Of a stretch of 64,000 bases of DNA, positions 43,340 through 52,008 are shown one piece after another. Numbering within the stretch: the first letter of the stretch is position 1; each line of letters opens with the position of its first letter. Source of the stretch: Lachnospiraceae bacterium (GTDB lineage: Bacteria > Bacillota > Clostridia > Lachnospirales > Lachnospiraceae); contig JAFTPO010000014.1 in NCBI GenBank assembly GCA_017463225.1, positions 1-64,000 on the forward strand. The letters are read 5' to 3'. Below the pieces are notes generated by a model, which was given only the letters and a program-made list of their open reading frames with translations, had not been told where the DNA came from and did not search any database. Position numbers and translations under genes: made by a program.

Positions 43340-46300
43340 ATGTTTGACTTAATTAAAAAAATGCTGGCAAACGATAAGATAAGATATCTGTTTGCAGGAG
43401 GCTGTACCACACTGGTTAACCTTGTAGCATTTTTCTTACTTAGAAATTTTACTGACATTAATAGAAACACATGCAATGCCATAGCAATCGCTATGGCTAT
43501 TGCTTTTGCGTATTTTATTAACAAGCTGTTTGTATTTAAGAGTAGAAATCTGGGCTTTGTGGGAACCATGGTTGAGATGGTTAGCTTCGTGGGCATGAGA
43601 CTTGTGTCTATGGTAGTAGAGATACTTGGCTTTGCCCTCATGTGTGACAGCTTCAGATTAAATGAGCTGGTAGCCAAGCTTTTGGTGCAGGTGGTTGTGC
43701 TTGTGCTTAATTACCTGTTTAGCAAGCTGGTTGTGTTCAGGAAGGAAAAGAAGGGTATAAGAGCGTATGTTGCTGAGAACAGCACCTGCTTTTTATCCTT
43801 TGGAATAGTGGCGGTGGTAATGCTGGGAGTATGTATAGCTTCCGGAGTTATGCCATTTGGAACAAGAGCACTTACTCTGGTGGACAGTCTTCACCAGTAC
43901 GTGCCATTTTTCGCAGAGTATAGAGACAAGCTTATGAACGAGGGAAGCTTATTCTATAGCTGGAATATAGCTCTAGGCTCCAATTTCCTGTCTCTTACAA
44001 GCTACTATTTATCCAGTCCATTTAACTTTTTGGTACTGGTATTTAGCAAGGAAAATATCCCTATGGTAATGTCCCTGCTGATATGCTTAAAGGTGGCCTT
44101 AAGTGCTTATACTATGGCATACTTCCTAAGCAACAAGGGAAAGACTAAGGATAATTCCTTCTACATAGTTGCTATAGCAGTGGCATACGCTCTTAACAAT
44201 TATGTGGTTGGATATTGCTGGAACATAATGTGGATGGACTGCATTATGATATTCCCTATAGTGATATTAGGATTCCAAAAGCTTATGGAGGACAGAGACC
44301 CTAAGATGTACACCTTAGCTATGTTCTATGCATTATACTGTAACTACTACATAGGCTTTATGATGTGTATATTTATGGTGCTGTGGTTCTTCGTGTACAA
44401 TCACGGTGGTATCAAGAGATTCTTCATAGACGGAATAAATTTTGCCATATATTCCCTGGCCTCAGGTGGTATGGCGGCGTTTCTGCTCATACCGGCATAT
44501 AAGGGCATTATGTCCACAGCTTCCGCAGATGCAAAGCTACCTAAGTGGACATGGTATGGAAATATATTTGACCAGCTTAAGAAGCAGCTGTTTTGGACAG
44601 ATTCTCTGACTAATCAGACCTTCGACGGAGGAGTTAATCTGTACTGTGGCGTGCTGGCTATATTTGCAGTATTTTTGTATGTTATATCAGACCATATAAA
44701 GCTGTGGGAGAAGGTTAAGAGAGTATTGCTTGTGGTGATTCTTATGATGAGCTGTAACAACGAGCTTTTGAACTTTATCTGGCATGGCTTTCACAATCAG
44801 TATGGTATACCAAACAGATTTACCTTCCTGTATATATTCGTAATATTGCTTATGGCATACGATGCACTTAGTCACCTAAAGAAGCAGCATGGACTTATGG
44901 TGGCCTCTGCGGGAATGTTTGCGGCATCATTTGTATTCTTAATAAAGCTTAAGTCTACGGGAGTAGAGCAAATAAGCCTTATTGGAACCCTGGTGCTTAT
45001 AGCTGTGTATGCAGTTATATGTCTTCTGTTTACCTGCAAGAAGATGAAGGAAGCAACCTTTGCTATAGTGATAACTGTAGTCAGTGTAATAGAGCTTACT
45101 GCCTGTGGAGTGTACAATTTGGCGGACAATGGCGCGGCAGACATTTCAAAGTACTACTCCAGTACACCTAGTGTAACTCTTGCTAATCAGGAGGTTAATA
45201 GGCTGGCTGAAGAGGCTGATGCAGGCTTTTATCGTTCAGAGCTGATGGATTCCACAGTTTTAAATGAGGTAACCTGGCACAATATGCCTAGCGTTGGAAC
45301 ATTTTGCTCCACAGTTTTAGGAGAGAATGTAACCACTATGGGCAGATTGGGCTTTTATACAGGAGCAAATGAGTTCCTTTATATGGGCTCAACTCCATTT
45401 ACCAATTCATTGTTTAATGTAAGATATCTCTTAGAGCGAGAGGGAGATTTAAATAATTTCGATTTTGACTATGTAACCACAGTGGATGGCGTAGGAATAT
45501 ACGAGAATCCGTATCCTTTATCCCTAGGCTTTGCAGTATCAAATAATGTGAAGCAGTACGATAGAGATAATGGTATGCCTCTTAATAACCAGAGCAATCT
45601 GGCAGGATATATGGCCGGCACAGAGAACTTCTTTACTAATCAGTTCCCTAGCTTTTTGGTAAGCAGTGAGGACATGGAGATTTCAGTAAGTGGTAACACT
45701 ATAAGCTACGGTACTCCTTATAGCTCAGGTCAGGCAAGCTTTATGCTCAGCTTTACTGTTGACACACCTGGAGATTACTATGTGAACTGTAGAGGAAACA
45801 GCATAAGCAACATCAAATTTATGCTGGATGGTGAAGAGATAGATCAGGACAGATATATGTGGCAGATATTCCACTTAGGTGAGCTTCAGGCGGGACAGTA
45901 TGTCACTATAGAATATATTTACAACAGCCTGTCTAAGGGAGGCTCCGCATCCTGTTATGTGGCAACCTTCGATGAGGAAAAATATGCTTATACCCACCAG
46001 ATATTAAGCGAGAATAAGCTTAAGGTGGAGGAGTTTGACGACGGATATGTTTATGGAACCATAGATATGCCGGAGAGAAAGACTATGTTTACCTCCATAC
46101 CATACGACAAGGGCTGGAAGGTTTTAGTTGATGGCGAAGAGGTTGAATATTATCCTATAGCAGAGGCATTTATAGGAGTAGATATGACACCGGGACTTCA
46201 CACCGTGGAGATGATATATATTCCTGTGGGACTTAAATTAGGGATTATTATATCTGTGGGAGCTTGGCTTATACTTATACTTGGGTGTGTGCTATATAGC

Positions 46301-46447
46301 AAAAGAGATGAAGAAGAATCAGTTGAGGAAGTAGATGAAATAGATGAAGCATCTGAGGATGAGGATTCCCAAGACAGAGATGATGAAGCGTCTGTGGAAG
46401 ACAGTGATGCTGAAGAAGAAGTTTCCGAAAACGAGGTTTCTGAGTAG
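43340..46447 (+). CDS. GtrA-YfhO fusion membrane glycosyltransferase
   Basis: This 1035-residue membrane protein begins with a GtrA-like domain (about residues 10-130; FAGGCTTLVNLVAFFLLRN and four helices). A long YfhO-like polytopic domain follows (about 145-990, with YVPFFAEYRDKLMNEGSLFYSWNIALGSNF near residue 190), then a periplasmic-type beta region (about 700-960), one last helix and a strongly acidic tail (about 1000-1035). GtrA proteins flip or hold lipid-linked sugars, and YfhO proteins are GT-C-like transferases that decorate teichoic acid, so the fusion may couple the two steps. The start lies 17 bases after the cellulase stop, with GAGGT upstream, so both may be co-transcribed. Confidence 0.85.
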   Translation: MFDLIKKMLANDKIRYLFAGGCTTLVNLVAFFLLRNFTDINRNTCNAIAIAMAIAFAYFINKLFVFKSRNLGFVGTMVEMVSFVGMRLVSMVVEILGFALMCDSFRLNELVAKLLVQVVVLVLNYLFSKLVVFRKEKKGIRAYVAENSTCFLSFGIVAVVMLGVCIASGVMPFGTRALTLVDSLHQYVPFFAEYRDKLMNEGSLFYSWNIALGSNFLSLTSYYLSSPFNFLVLVFSKENIPMVMSLLICLKVALSAYTMAYFLSNKGKTKDNSFYIVAIAVAYALNNYVVGYCWNIMWMDCIMIFPIVILGFQKLMEDRDPKMYTLAMFYALYCNYYIGFMMCIFMVLWFFVYNHGGIKRFFIDGINFAIYSLASGGMAAFLLIPAYKGIMSTASADAKLPKWTWYGNIFDQLKKQLFWTDSLTNQTFDGGVNLYCGVLAIFAVFLYVISDHIKLWEKVKRVLLVVILMMSCNNELLNFIWHGFHNQYGIPNRFTFLYIFVILLMAYDALSHLKKQHGLMVASAGMFAASFVFLIKLKSTGVEQISLIGTLVLIAVYAVICLLFTCKKMKEATFAIVITVVSVIELTACGVYNLADNGAADISKYYSSTPSVTLANQEVNRLAEEADAGFYRSELMDSTVLNEVTWHNMPSVGTFCSTVLGENVTTMGRLGFYTGANEFLYMGSTPFTNSLFNVRYLLEREGDLNNFDFDYVTTVDGVGIYENPYPLSLGFAVSNNVKQYDRDNGMPLNNQSNLAGYMAGTENFFTNQFPSFLVSSEDMEISVSGNTISYGTPYSSGQASFMLSFTVDTPGDYYVNCRGNSISNIKFMLDGEEIDQDRYMWQIFHLGELQAGQYVTIEYIYNSLSKGGSASCYVATFDEEKYAYTHQILSENKLKVEEFDDGYVYGTIDMPERKTMFTSIPYDKGWKVLVDGEEVEYYPIAEAFIGVDMTPGLHTVEMIYIPVGLKLGIIISVGAWLILILGCVLYSKRDEEESVEEVDEIDEASEDEDSQDRDDEASVEDSDAEEEVSENEVSE

Positions 46448-46467
46448 AAAGCTCCTGAAAAATATAA

Positions 46468-46839
46468 TTTGGGCATAGAGAGAGGTTTTTGATGATTCAT
46501 GCCCAAGAAATTGATGATAATGAGAGGATTTTGGGCGTAACGATAGAGAATTGATGATTTATGCCCAAAAACATAAGTGAATTAAGCGGATTTTGGGCGT
46601 GGAGCACGGGAAACTGTACTTCATGCCCAAATTTTTATGTTTTTGACCTTGAATTTGGGCGTGGAAGTATAAAATCGGCAATCTACGCCCAAAAAAGTGC
46701 GTATGTTAGTTGGGATTTGGGCATGGAAGCTAAAAAACACTCATCTGCGCCCAAAGGAGTGATGATATTGAACGTAATTTGGGCGTGGAAGCAGGAAATA
46801 TATGATTTGTGCCCATTTTACAAGGAAAGAAAATGGCTA
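46468..46839. repeat. Array of six exact 62-bp units with alternating 31-bp motifs
   Basis: Six units start at 46468, 46530, 46592, 46654, 46716 and 46778. Each begins with TTTGGGC(G/A)T and has an inverted copy of the form (A/G)(T/C)GCCCAAA (last unit GCCCATT) 31 bp later, so GGGC and GCCC alternate every 30 and 32 bases without a single indel. Only the motif pair and a GGA(A/G) just behind the first motif in units 3-6 are conserved; the rest of each unit differs. Each pair can form an 8-9 bp hairpin with a loop of about 22 bases. 31 bp is close to three turns of DNA. It starts 21 bases after the GtrA-YfhO stop. Confidence 0.9.
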
Positions 46840-47061
46840 CTGTGAATTAGTTGAAAATTGTAACAAAAATTCAAGCTAAAATCGTAAAAAACTATCAAAA
46901 AACAACAAATATTACATTGACCGAAAATCAATTATATAGTAAAATGAGACTTGAACTGTAGTAAAGAATTACTACGGGCATAGAGATGAAATTACGTGGA
47001 ATTATCAGTTGTTACATACTGAGTACTCTGCGCGACAAATTAAAGAAACTAAAGGATAGGG
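46840..47061 (+). other. Leader region of the hybrid kinase gene
   Basis: After the repeat array, an AT-rich stretch carries a promoter (46917-46945) and a leader of about 115 bases with a GTAGTAA-AGAA-TTACTAC hairpin. No reading frame is supported. Confidence 0.5.
46917..46945 (+). promoter_or_regulatory. Promoter of the hybrid kinase gene
   Basis: TTGACC-17-TAAAAT, a good sigma-A-type match about 115 bases upstream of the kinase start. Confidence 0.65.
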
Positions 47062-48843
47062 GTGTATCAGTCTATGGAAAAAATAAGAGAGCTTGGATGG
47101 CAGAAAATTATGATTGCTGTGGCTGGGATTGAGGTTGTTCTGGGAATAATCATCGGTGTAGCTATGGGGTCAGTACCAGCCGGTATTATCGTAGGAGTAT
47201 TAGGTGGTGCCTTATCGGCGGGAGCTATATTCATACTTAACGGTGGTGAGATTAGAGGCCATTCTAAGAGCGATAAGTATAAGAAGCTGTTTATGAATCT
47301 TCCAATAGGATTTGCTCAGGCGAAGATTATTAACGATTCTATGGGTAATCCTAATGGATACTGTATTGAGGAGGCTAACGAAAGATTCGGAAGCTACTTT
47401 AACCTTGACACTTCAGACTTCGAGGGTAAGATTCTTGGAGAGAGTAAGATAGATGTGCTTCAGTCTATTAATGCATGGTTTATGGCATATAATAACTCAG
47501 GTACTAAGGAGGGAGACTTCCTTGACGTAGAGATTACCATGGAAGAGCTTGGTAAGACATTTAACACAGTTATGTATAAGTCAGAGGCTGACTACATCAA
47601 CATGGTTGTTATCGATATTACAGACCTTAAGGAGACTGAGAGTAAGCTTTCTAAGGCTATTGAGGATGCTAACGCAGCATACAAGACTCAGGCAGAGTTC
47701 CTTGCAAATATGTCTCATGAGATTAGAACTCCTATTAACGGTATTCTCGGTATGCTTCAGCTCACTCTTATGGCTGATGACTTACAGGCAGATTACAGAG
47801 ATAACCTTGTAACTGCTAAGAACTGTGCTGATAACCTTCTTAGACTTATCAATGATATTCTTGATATAAGTAAGCTTGAGGCTGGTAAGTACAACCTTAA
47901 GGAAGAGATATTTGATGTTAAGACCTCTATCGAAGAGACAGTGGCAGCCCAGGTTCCTACAGCAACTAACAAGGGACTTCAGCTTGATTGTACATTCGGC
48001 AATAACATTCCTAAGCTTGTTAAGGGCGATGGACAGAGAATTCAGCAGATTCTTAATTGTCTCCTTTCAAATGCATTGAAGTTCACTTCAGAGGGTAATG
48101 TAAGAGTTAAGGTTGCAGCTATCGATGGTGAGAAGGAAACTATTACACTTAGAATAGCAGTTGCAGATTCAGGTATCGGTATATCTGAAAAGGATATGGA
48201 TAAGCTTTTTGTGAGATTCTCACAGGTTGATTCATCAGATACCAGAAAATATGGTGGAACAGGACTTGGACTTGTAATCTCTAAGCAGATTGCAGAGCTT
48301 ATGGGCGGTACTATTAGTGTACAGAGTAAGGAAGGTATCGGTTCTACATTTATAGCTGAGATACCTCTTAAGATAGTTAAGGCAGCAGAGGTTGAGGCTC
48401 AGAAGGAAGCAGCTGAGAAGAAGGAAGAGGCAGCAGTGTTCTCTATCAATGCTCACAGCAAGGCTAGAATCCTTGTAGCAGAGGATGAGCCGGTTAACCA
48501 GCAGGTTATCGGAAAGCTTCTTGGTATGGCAGGCTTCTCATACGATATCGCTGAGAATGGTGAGAAGGCAGTTGAGCTCTTTAAGCAGAAGGAGTACGAT
48601 GCAGCACTCTTTGATGTGCAGATGCCTGTTATGGATGGTATTGCAGCTACTCAGGAGATCCGTGAGATTGAGAACAAGGAGCACAGAAAGAGACTTCCTA
48701 TCATCGCTGTAACAGCAAGAGCCATGTTTGGTGATAAGGAGAGAATCCTTGAGAACAAGCTTGATGATTACATTGCAAAGCCATACAACTTAAATACAGT
48801 TGTTGAGACTTTGAACAAGTACATAGAGAAGAAGGAAGACTAG
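47062..48843 (+). CDS. Hybrid histidine kinase with receiver domain
   Basis: The product is 593 residues from GTG 47062 (AAAGGA five bases upstream); ATG 47074 is an alternative. Two membrane helices lie near the N-terminus (about 15-60), followed by a PAS-like domain (about 70-200). The HisKA domain has His219 in NMSHEIRTP, the HATPase has LLSNALKFTSEG, DSGIGI and GTGLGL, and a C-terminal receiver has Asp518 (LFDVQMPVMDG). All phosphotransfer residues are intact. No output regulator is adjacent. The codon choice is that of well-expressed genes, unlike the kinase at 22767. Its terminator is at 48871-48909. Confidence 0.9.
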   Translation: MYQSMEKIRELGWQKIMIAVAGIEVVLGIIIGVAMGSVPAGIIVGVLGGALSAGAIFILNGGEIRGHSKSDKYKKLFMNLPIGFAQAKIINDSMGNPNGYCIEEANERFGSYFNLDTSDFEGKILGESKIDVLQSINAWFMAYNNSGTKEGDFLDVEITMEELGKTFNTVMYKSEADYINMVVIDITDLKETESKLSKAIEDANAAYKTQAEFLANMSHEIRTPINGILGMLQLTLMADDLQADYRDNLVTAKNCADNLLRLINDILDISKLEAGKYNLKEEIFDVKTSIEETVAAQVPTATNKGLQLDCTFGNNIPKLVKGDGQRIQQILNCLLSNALKFTSEGNVRVKVAAIDGEKETITLRIAVADSGIGISEKDMDKLFVRFSQVDSSDTRKYGGTGLGLVISKQIAELMGGTISVQSKEGIGSTFIAEIPLKIVKAAEVEAQKEAAEKKEEAAVFSINAHSKARILVAEDEPVNQQVIGKLLGMAGFSYDIAENGEKAVELFKQKEYDAALFDVQMPVMDGIAATQEIREIENKEHRKRLPIIAVTARAMFGDKERILENKLDDYIAKPYNLNTVVETLNKYIEKKED

Positions 48844-48870
48844 AGCTTCCAAGGTGAGTGAGAATTGTTA

Positions 48871-48909
48871 ACCCAGTACACAGATTATTGTGTGCTGGGT
48901 TTTCTTTAT
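48871..48909 (+). terminator. Terminator of the hybrid kinase gene
   Basis: ACCCAG-ACACA / TGTGT-CTGGGT stem with GATTAT loop, followed by TTTTCTTTATTT. It forms the left arm of a larger palindrome. Confidence 0.88.
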
Positions 48910-48966
48910 TTACGATTAGGAAAGGGCGCGTTTTTATTTTTTGGCCGGCCTGCCTAAGGATATTGA

Positions 48967-49092
48967 AAATGGGCTGTGCAAGGATTATGTTCTTGGCCGA
49001 CCTGTCTAGGGATTAGGCTTCGCTGACACTATAACGGTCATCTCAGCCTAACCCTGTCGCGGTCGGGAGGGGCATATTGGCACAGCCCATTT
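48967..49092 (-). repeat. Structured core element, copy 3
   Basis: Outer stem AAATGGGCTGTGC (48967-48979) pairs with GCACAGCCCATTT (49080-49092). The minus-strand core (49066 down to 48995, 72 bases) matches copy 2 closely; its second helix is GGGTTAGGC / GCCTAATCCC with the same bulged T, so pairing is kept while bases changed. Confidence 0.82.
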
Positions 49093-49270
49093 GCTACAGT
49101 TTATTGGCATGGCAGTAAGGAAATTTATTGGCGCTATGCCCTTTCCTAATCTGAGACGCATAATGCTAGCACACAATAATCTGTGTACTGGGACAATTCT
49201 CACTGTCGCCTGGGGCGACGCTTTTAGAAGCTTACGTTAACGATACCTTGATTTTTAATAATATATCTAG

Positions 49271-49327
49271 TTGACAACTGTATCGGTGCGTGTTATAACT
49301 GTATCAATACGAGTGGTACAGTTGTAA
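49271..49327 (+). promoter_or_regulatory. Promoter and operator of the GntR-ABC operon
   Basis: TTGACA-17-TATAAC (49271-49299). Overlapping it are two direct ACTGTATC motifs (49278-49285 and 49299-49306) and an inverted AACTGTA / TACAGTT pair (49298-49304 with 49316-49322). This fits an autoregulatory site of the GntR regulator encoded next. Confidence 0.7.
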
Positions 49328-49386
49328 GGCGCTGTATTACAAGGGTTAGTTGAAAACCAAGTAGGTTTTATTCGGGAGGTGATTAT

Positions 49387-49764
49387 TTGATTAGGTTGGA
49401 TTTGAAGAGGGATACCCCTATATACGAGCAGATTGTAGAGCAGGTAAAGTATCATGTGGTCAAGGGGAATATTAAGCCGGGGATGGCTATTCCGTCAGTA
49501 AGGAAGCTGGCTTTGGAGCTTAATATCACTCCGGGAACAGTGGCAAAGGCTTATCAGGAGCTGGAGCGACAGGGAATCGTAGAAACCATACGAGGCAAGG
49601 GCGTGTACATAGCCGGTGAGACAGAAAGAAAGCCTGATGCAGCAAGACTGGAAGTTGCTAAGAAAAGCTTAGAGTCAGGATTGCTTGAGCTTAAATGTAT
49701 GGGCTTAGATGAGCAGGAGGTTATAAAGCTGGTTAAGGAGCTGTATAAAAATCTAAGTAATTAA
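49387..49764 (+). CDS. GntR/YtrA-type transcriptional regulator
   Basis: The 125-residue protein starts at TTG 49387, with GGGAGGTGA upstream. The N-terminal winged helix (about 5-70) reads LKRDTPIYEQIVEQVKYHVV and IPSVRKLALELNITPGTVAKAYQELERQGIVETIRGKGVYI, the GntR pattern. A short C-terminal helix (about 85-125) replaces the large ligand domain, which defines the YtrA subfamily that controls ABC transporter operons. It is followed by an ATPase and a permease gene. A palindromic operator lies over its own promoter, so autorepression lifted by an inducer (perhaps a cell-envelope antibiotic) is likely. Confidence 0.9.
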   Translation: MIRLDLKRDTPIYEQIVEQVKYHVVKGNIKPGMAIPSVRKLALELNITPGTVAKAYQELERQGIVETIRGKGVYIAGETERKPDAARLEVAKKSLESGLLELKCMGLDEQEVIKLVKELYKNLSN

Positions 49765-49841
49765 TAGTATGGGGCATTAAGCATATTAGGGTAGCAGACA
49801 ATTTTTCACAGGTATGTGTAGCATATAAAGGAGATGACAAA

Positions 49842-50723
49842 ATGATTAAGGTAGATAATATAAGCAAAAGCTACAATGGCAAGGTAGCTATAGATAGTAT
49901 TAGTCTTACGGTTTTGCCTGGTCAGATTCAAGGTTTGGTGGGGGATAACGGAGCCGGAAAGACAACACTTATAAAATGTATGGCAGGAATATTTAAGCCG
50001 GAGCAGGGAACTATCACGTATGATGATAATGATTTGCACAACAATCCAAGCATTAAAGAAAAGATAGGATATGTGTCAGACAACAACGAATACATAGGTA
50101 GATACACCATTAAGAAAATGCTAAAGGTATATGAGACATATTTTCCAAGTTTTGACAAGGACAAATTCGAAAGACTTAATCAGGAGTTTAAGCTTGATTT
50201 AGGTGCTAAGATAGACTCCTTATCTAAGGGTCAAAAGATGAGATTGGGATTTATGCTGGAGGTTGCGAAAAAGCCGGAATATCTGCTTTTGGACGAGCCA
50301 ACCTCAGGTCTTGATCCTGTGGCCAAGAAAACATTTTTGGAGAGATTGGTTGAAGAGGTTGAGAAGGAAAATATTGGAGTATTAATCAGCTCCCATAATC
50401 TAGGGGATTTAGAGAAGCTGTGTGACACCATAACCATACTTGAGAGTGGTAAGGTTAAGAGTGAATCCGGCTTGGATGAGCTTAAGGAAAGTCTTACAAA
50501 GCTTCAGGTGGTATTCGAAAATGGTGTGGATGAAAAGCTTCTGTCAAGAGAAACAGTTTTAAGCTTCAGTAAAGTGGGAAATGTATACACACTTATTATA
50601 GAAGACTATGACGGCAAGAAGGAGAAATGGCTAAAGGATCTTGGGGCAGGATATATGGAGGAGCTTGATATGAGCTTAGAGGAGCTTTATATCGCCCTTG
50701 AGACAAGGAAGGGGGAGAGCTAG
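49842..50723 (+). CDS. ABC transporter ATP-binding protein (BcrA/YtrB-like)
   Basis: The 293-residue ATPase has Walker A GDNGAGKTTLIK (residues about 36-47), signature LSKGQKMRLGF (about 128-138), Walker B LLLDEPTSGLDP and the H-loop SSHNLGDLEKL. The C-terminal 70 residues form an ABC-2-type extension. It pairs with the permease whose ATG directly follows its stop codon. The GntR regulator lies upstream in the same operon. Export of a lipid, peptide or drug is likely, as for BcrAB/YtrBC relatives; the substrate is not shown. AAAGGAGA precedes the ATG. Confidence 0.92.
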   Translation: MIKVDNISKSYNGKVAIDSISLTVLPGQIQGLVGDNGAGKTTLIKCMAGIFKPEQGTITYDDNDLHNNPSIKEKIGYVSDNNEYIGRYTIKKMLKVYETYFPSFDKDKFERLNQEFKLDLGAKIDSLSKGQKMRLGFMLEVAKKPEYLLLDEPTSGLDPVAKKTFLERLVEEVEKENIGVLISSHNLGDLEKLCDTITILESGKVKSESGLDELKESLTKLQVVFENGVDEKLLSRETVLSFSKVGNVYTLIIEDYDGKKEKWLKDLGAGYMEELDMSLEELYIALETRKGES

Positions 50724-51854
50724 ATGAAGAAGTGGCTTAAACTAAATTACAAATATTATGTGGTGGCTTTTGTGGCATTTGTAGCTGTGCTGGTTAGAGT
50801 TATTTCTGAGTGTAACTGGCTAACAGTAGGTGACATCTTTACTACAGATAAGCTTCCCTTGGAGGCTAAGCTACTGATGGTGGTTTCCGATGTGTCGGGC
50901 ATTAACAGTCAGTTTTTGGTGGAATATCCGAAAATATTTGTTGTGGGATTTATAATTCTTCATGGAGTTATGCTGTGGGGACAGCGTAATAAGTCTGAGA
51001 GAGAATTTCTTGAAACTCTTCCGGTAAAGAGAGAAAGGATAGTGTTATACAGGTTTGTTATGGATGTTATAACAACAATTGTCGTGGTATTCATCAGCTG
51101 CATGGCAACATATGTATATATGTGTAACTACTTTTCTGAATATGATATGGAGCTTCCTTGGCTATCGGGAGCTTTAGTCGGGTATGGGGTGACCCTTTGC
51201 TGTTACGTGGTATTGATTCTGGGAGTAATATATTTCCTGGAGTCAGTTATGGTGAGAGGAGACCTTAAGATTATCACTTCAGCTGCCTGTATACTGATGT
51301 TCCAGCAAACCACCAGCTGGCTATACAATGCAGTGATGTGTGGCAAAGACCATATATATAACAAGTTTATAGGCTTTATAAAAATGTATGCTGTAGGTGG
51401 AAAGGAATACAAAATAGATTACAATAGTTGGGAAAATTATGGTTACTGGATAGAGAAGGATATACCCTTTGACTTATATTATCAGGGACAAAAATATGAA
51501 TTTAGAACTGGCATAAATACAGTTGAGGGAGACAGAACCCGCTGGGGTTATACAGAGGGTGTGGTAGCTTTTAGTGAGCTTGAGCTTTATATAGGATATG
51601 CCCTTGCTTACCTGGTGTTAGGAGCATTGATGATATTATTAGCTGTGCAGCTGACCAAGAAACAGGATTTGGCCAAGAGGAGCTTCTATTTTAACTTTGC
51701 ACCTGTTATGGTTGGGTTGCTTATATTCGTAACAGTGTTTATGTTCTTTTTCGTACAGATACCTGAGTATTGGTATTCCTGTCTGCTATTTGCGTTGATA
51801 GCCTTTATGCTCTTTATGTATCTGGCGGGAGGCAGGAGAAAAATTAAAATGTAA
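50724..51854 (+). CDS. ABC-2-type transporter permease
   Basis: The 376-residue membrane protein has about seven hydrophobic segments, with an extended extracytoplasmic section (about 230-290) rich in aromatic residues. ATG follows the ATPase stop with no gap and GGGGGAG upstream, so translation is coupled. It has no strong family signature beyond the ABC-2 permease layout, so its assignment rests on the operon. Confidence 0.78.
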   Translation: MKKWLKLNYKYYVVAFVAFVAVLVRVISECNWLTVGDIFTTDKLPLEAKLLMVVSDVSGINSQFLVEYPKIFVVGFIILHGVMLWGQRNKSEREFLETLPVKRERIVLYRFVMDVITTIVVVFISCMATYVYMCNYFSEYDMELPWLSGALVGYGVTLCCYVVLILGVIYFLESVMVRGDLKIITSAACILMFQQTTSWLYNAVMCGKDHIYNKFIGFIKMYAVGGKEYKIDYNSWENYGYWIEKDIPFDLYYQGQKYEFRTGINTVEGDRTRWGYTEGVVAFSELELYIGYALAYLVLGALMILLAVQLTKKQDLAKRSFYFNFAPVMVGLLIFVTVFMFFFVQIPEYWYSCLLFALIAFMLFMYLAGGRRKIKM

Positions 51855-51870
51855 ATATTTACAAAAGTGT

Positions 51871-51900
51871 TTGACTACAAAGCTATCTATCTTGTATAAT
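51871..51900 (+). promoter_or_regulatory. Promoter of pckA
   Basis: TTGACT-18-TATAAT. It lies about 110 bases before the pckA start, leaving a medium-length leader without a recognised regulatory element. Confidence 0.7.
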
Positions 51901-52008
51901 AGTAAACTGAAGTAGCTTCGTTTAACAAAAGTCTGTATTTGGTTGATTATGACCAATATAATCGAGAGGCTGCTGAAAAAATATAAGAAAGAAAGAGGTA
52001 CAAACCAG

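Larger units (their letters stand above)
48858..49203. repeat. 346-bp palindrome containing structured element copy 3
   Basis: Arms of about 70 bases pair from GTGAGAATTGT (48858-48868) to ACAATTCTCAC (49193-49203). They share CCCAGTACACAGATTATTGT and further TGCT, GATTAGGAAAGGGC blocks. The left arm includes the kinase terminator (48871-48909), so the right arm is an inverted duplicate of it. Between the arms lies copy 3 of the structured element (48967-49092, minus orientation) and, next to it, a 20-base vestige of a fourth copy (48943-48962, 18 of 20 identical to the core end). Confidence 0.85.

Noticed and set aside
46468..46839. The array as a CRISPR
   Set aside because: The repeated motif is only about 9 bp and alternates in orientation, intervals of 22 bases are too short for spacers, and no cas gene is near.
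46561..46845. A 94-codon frame inside the 62-bp repeat array
   Set aside because: The 62-bp period is not divisible by three, so the repeats fall in different frames and the conserved part is palindromic DNA, not protein; no ribosome site precedes it.
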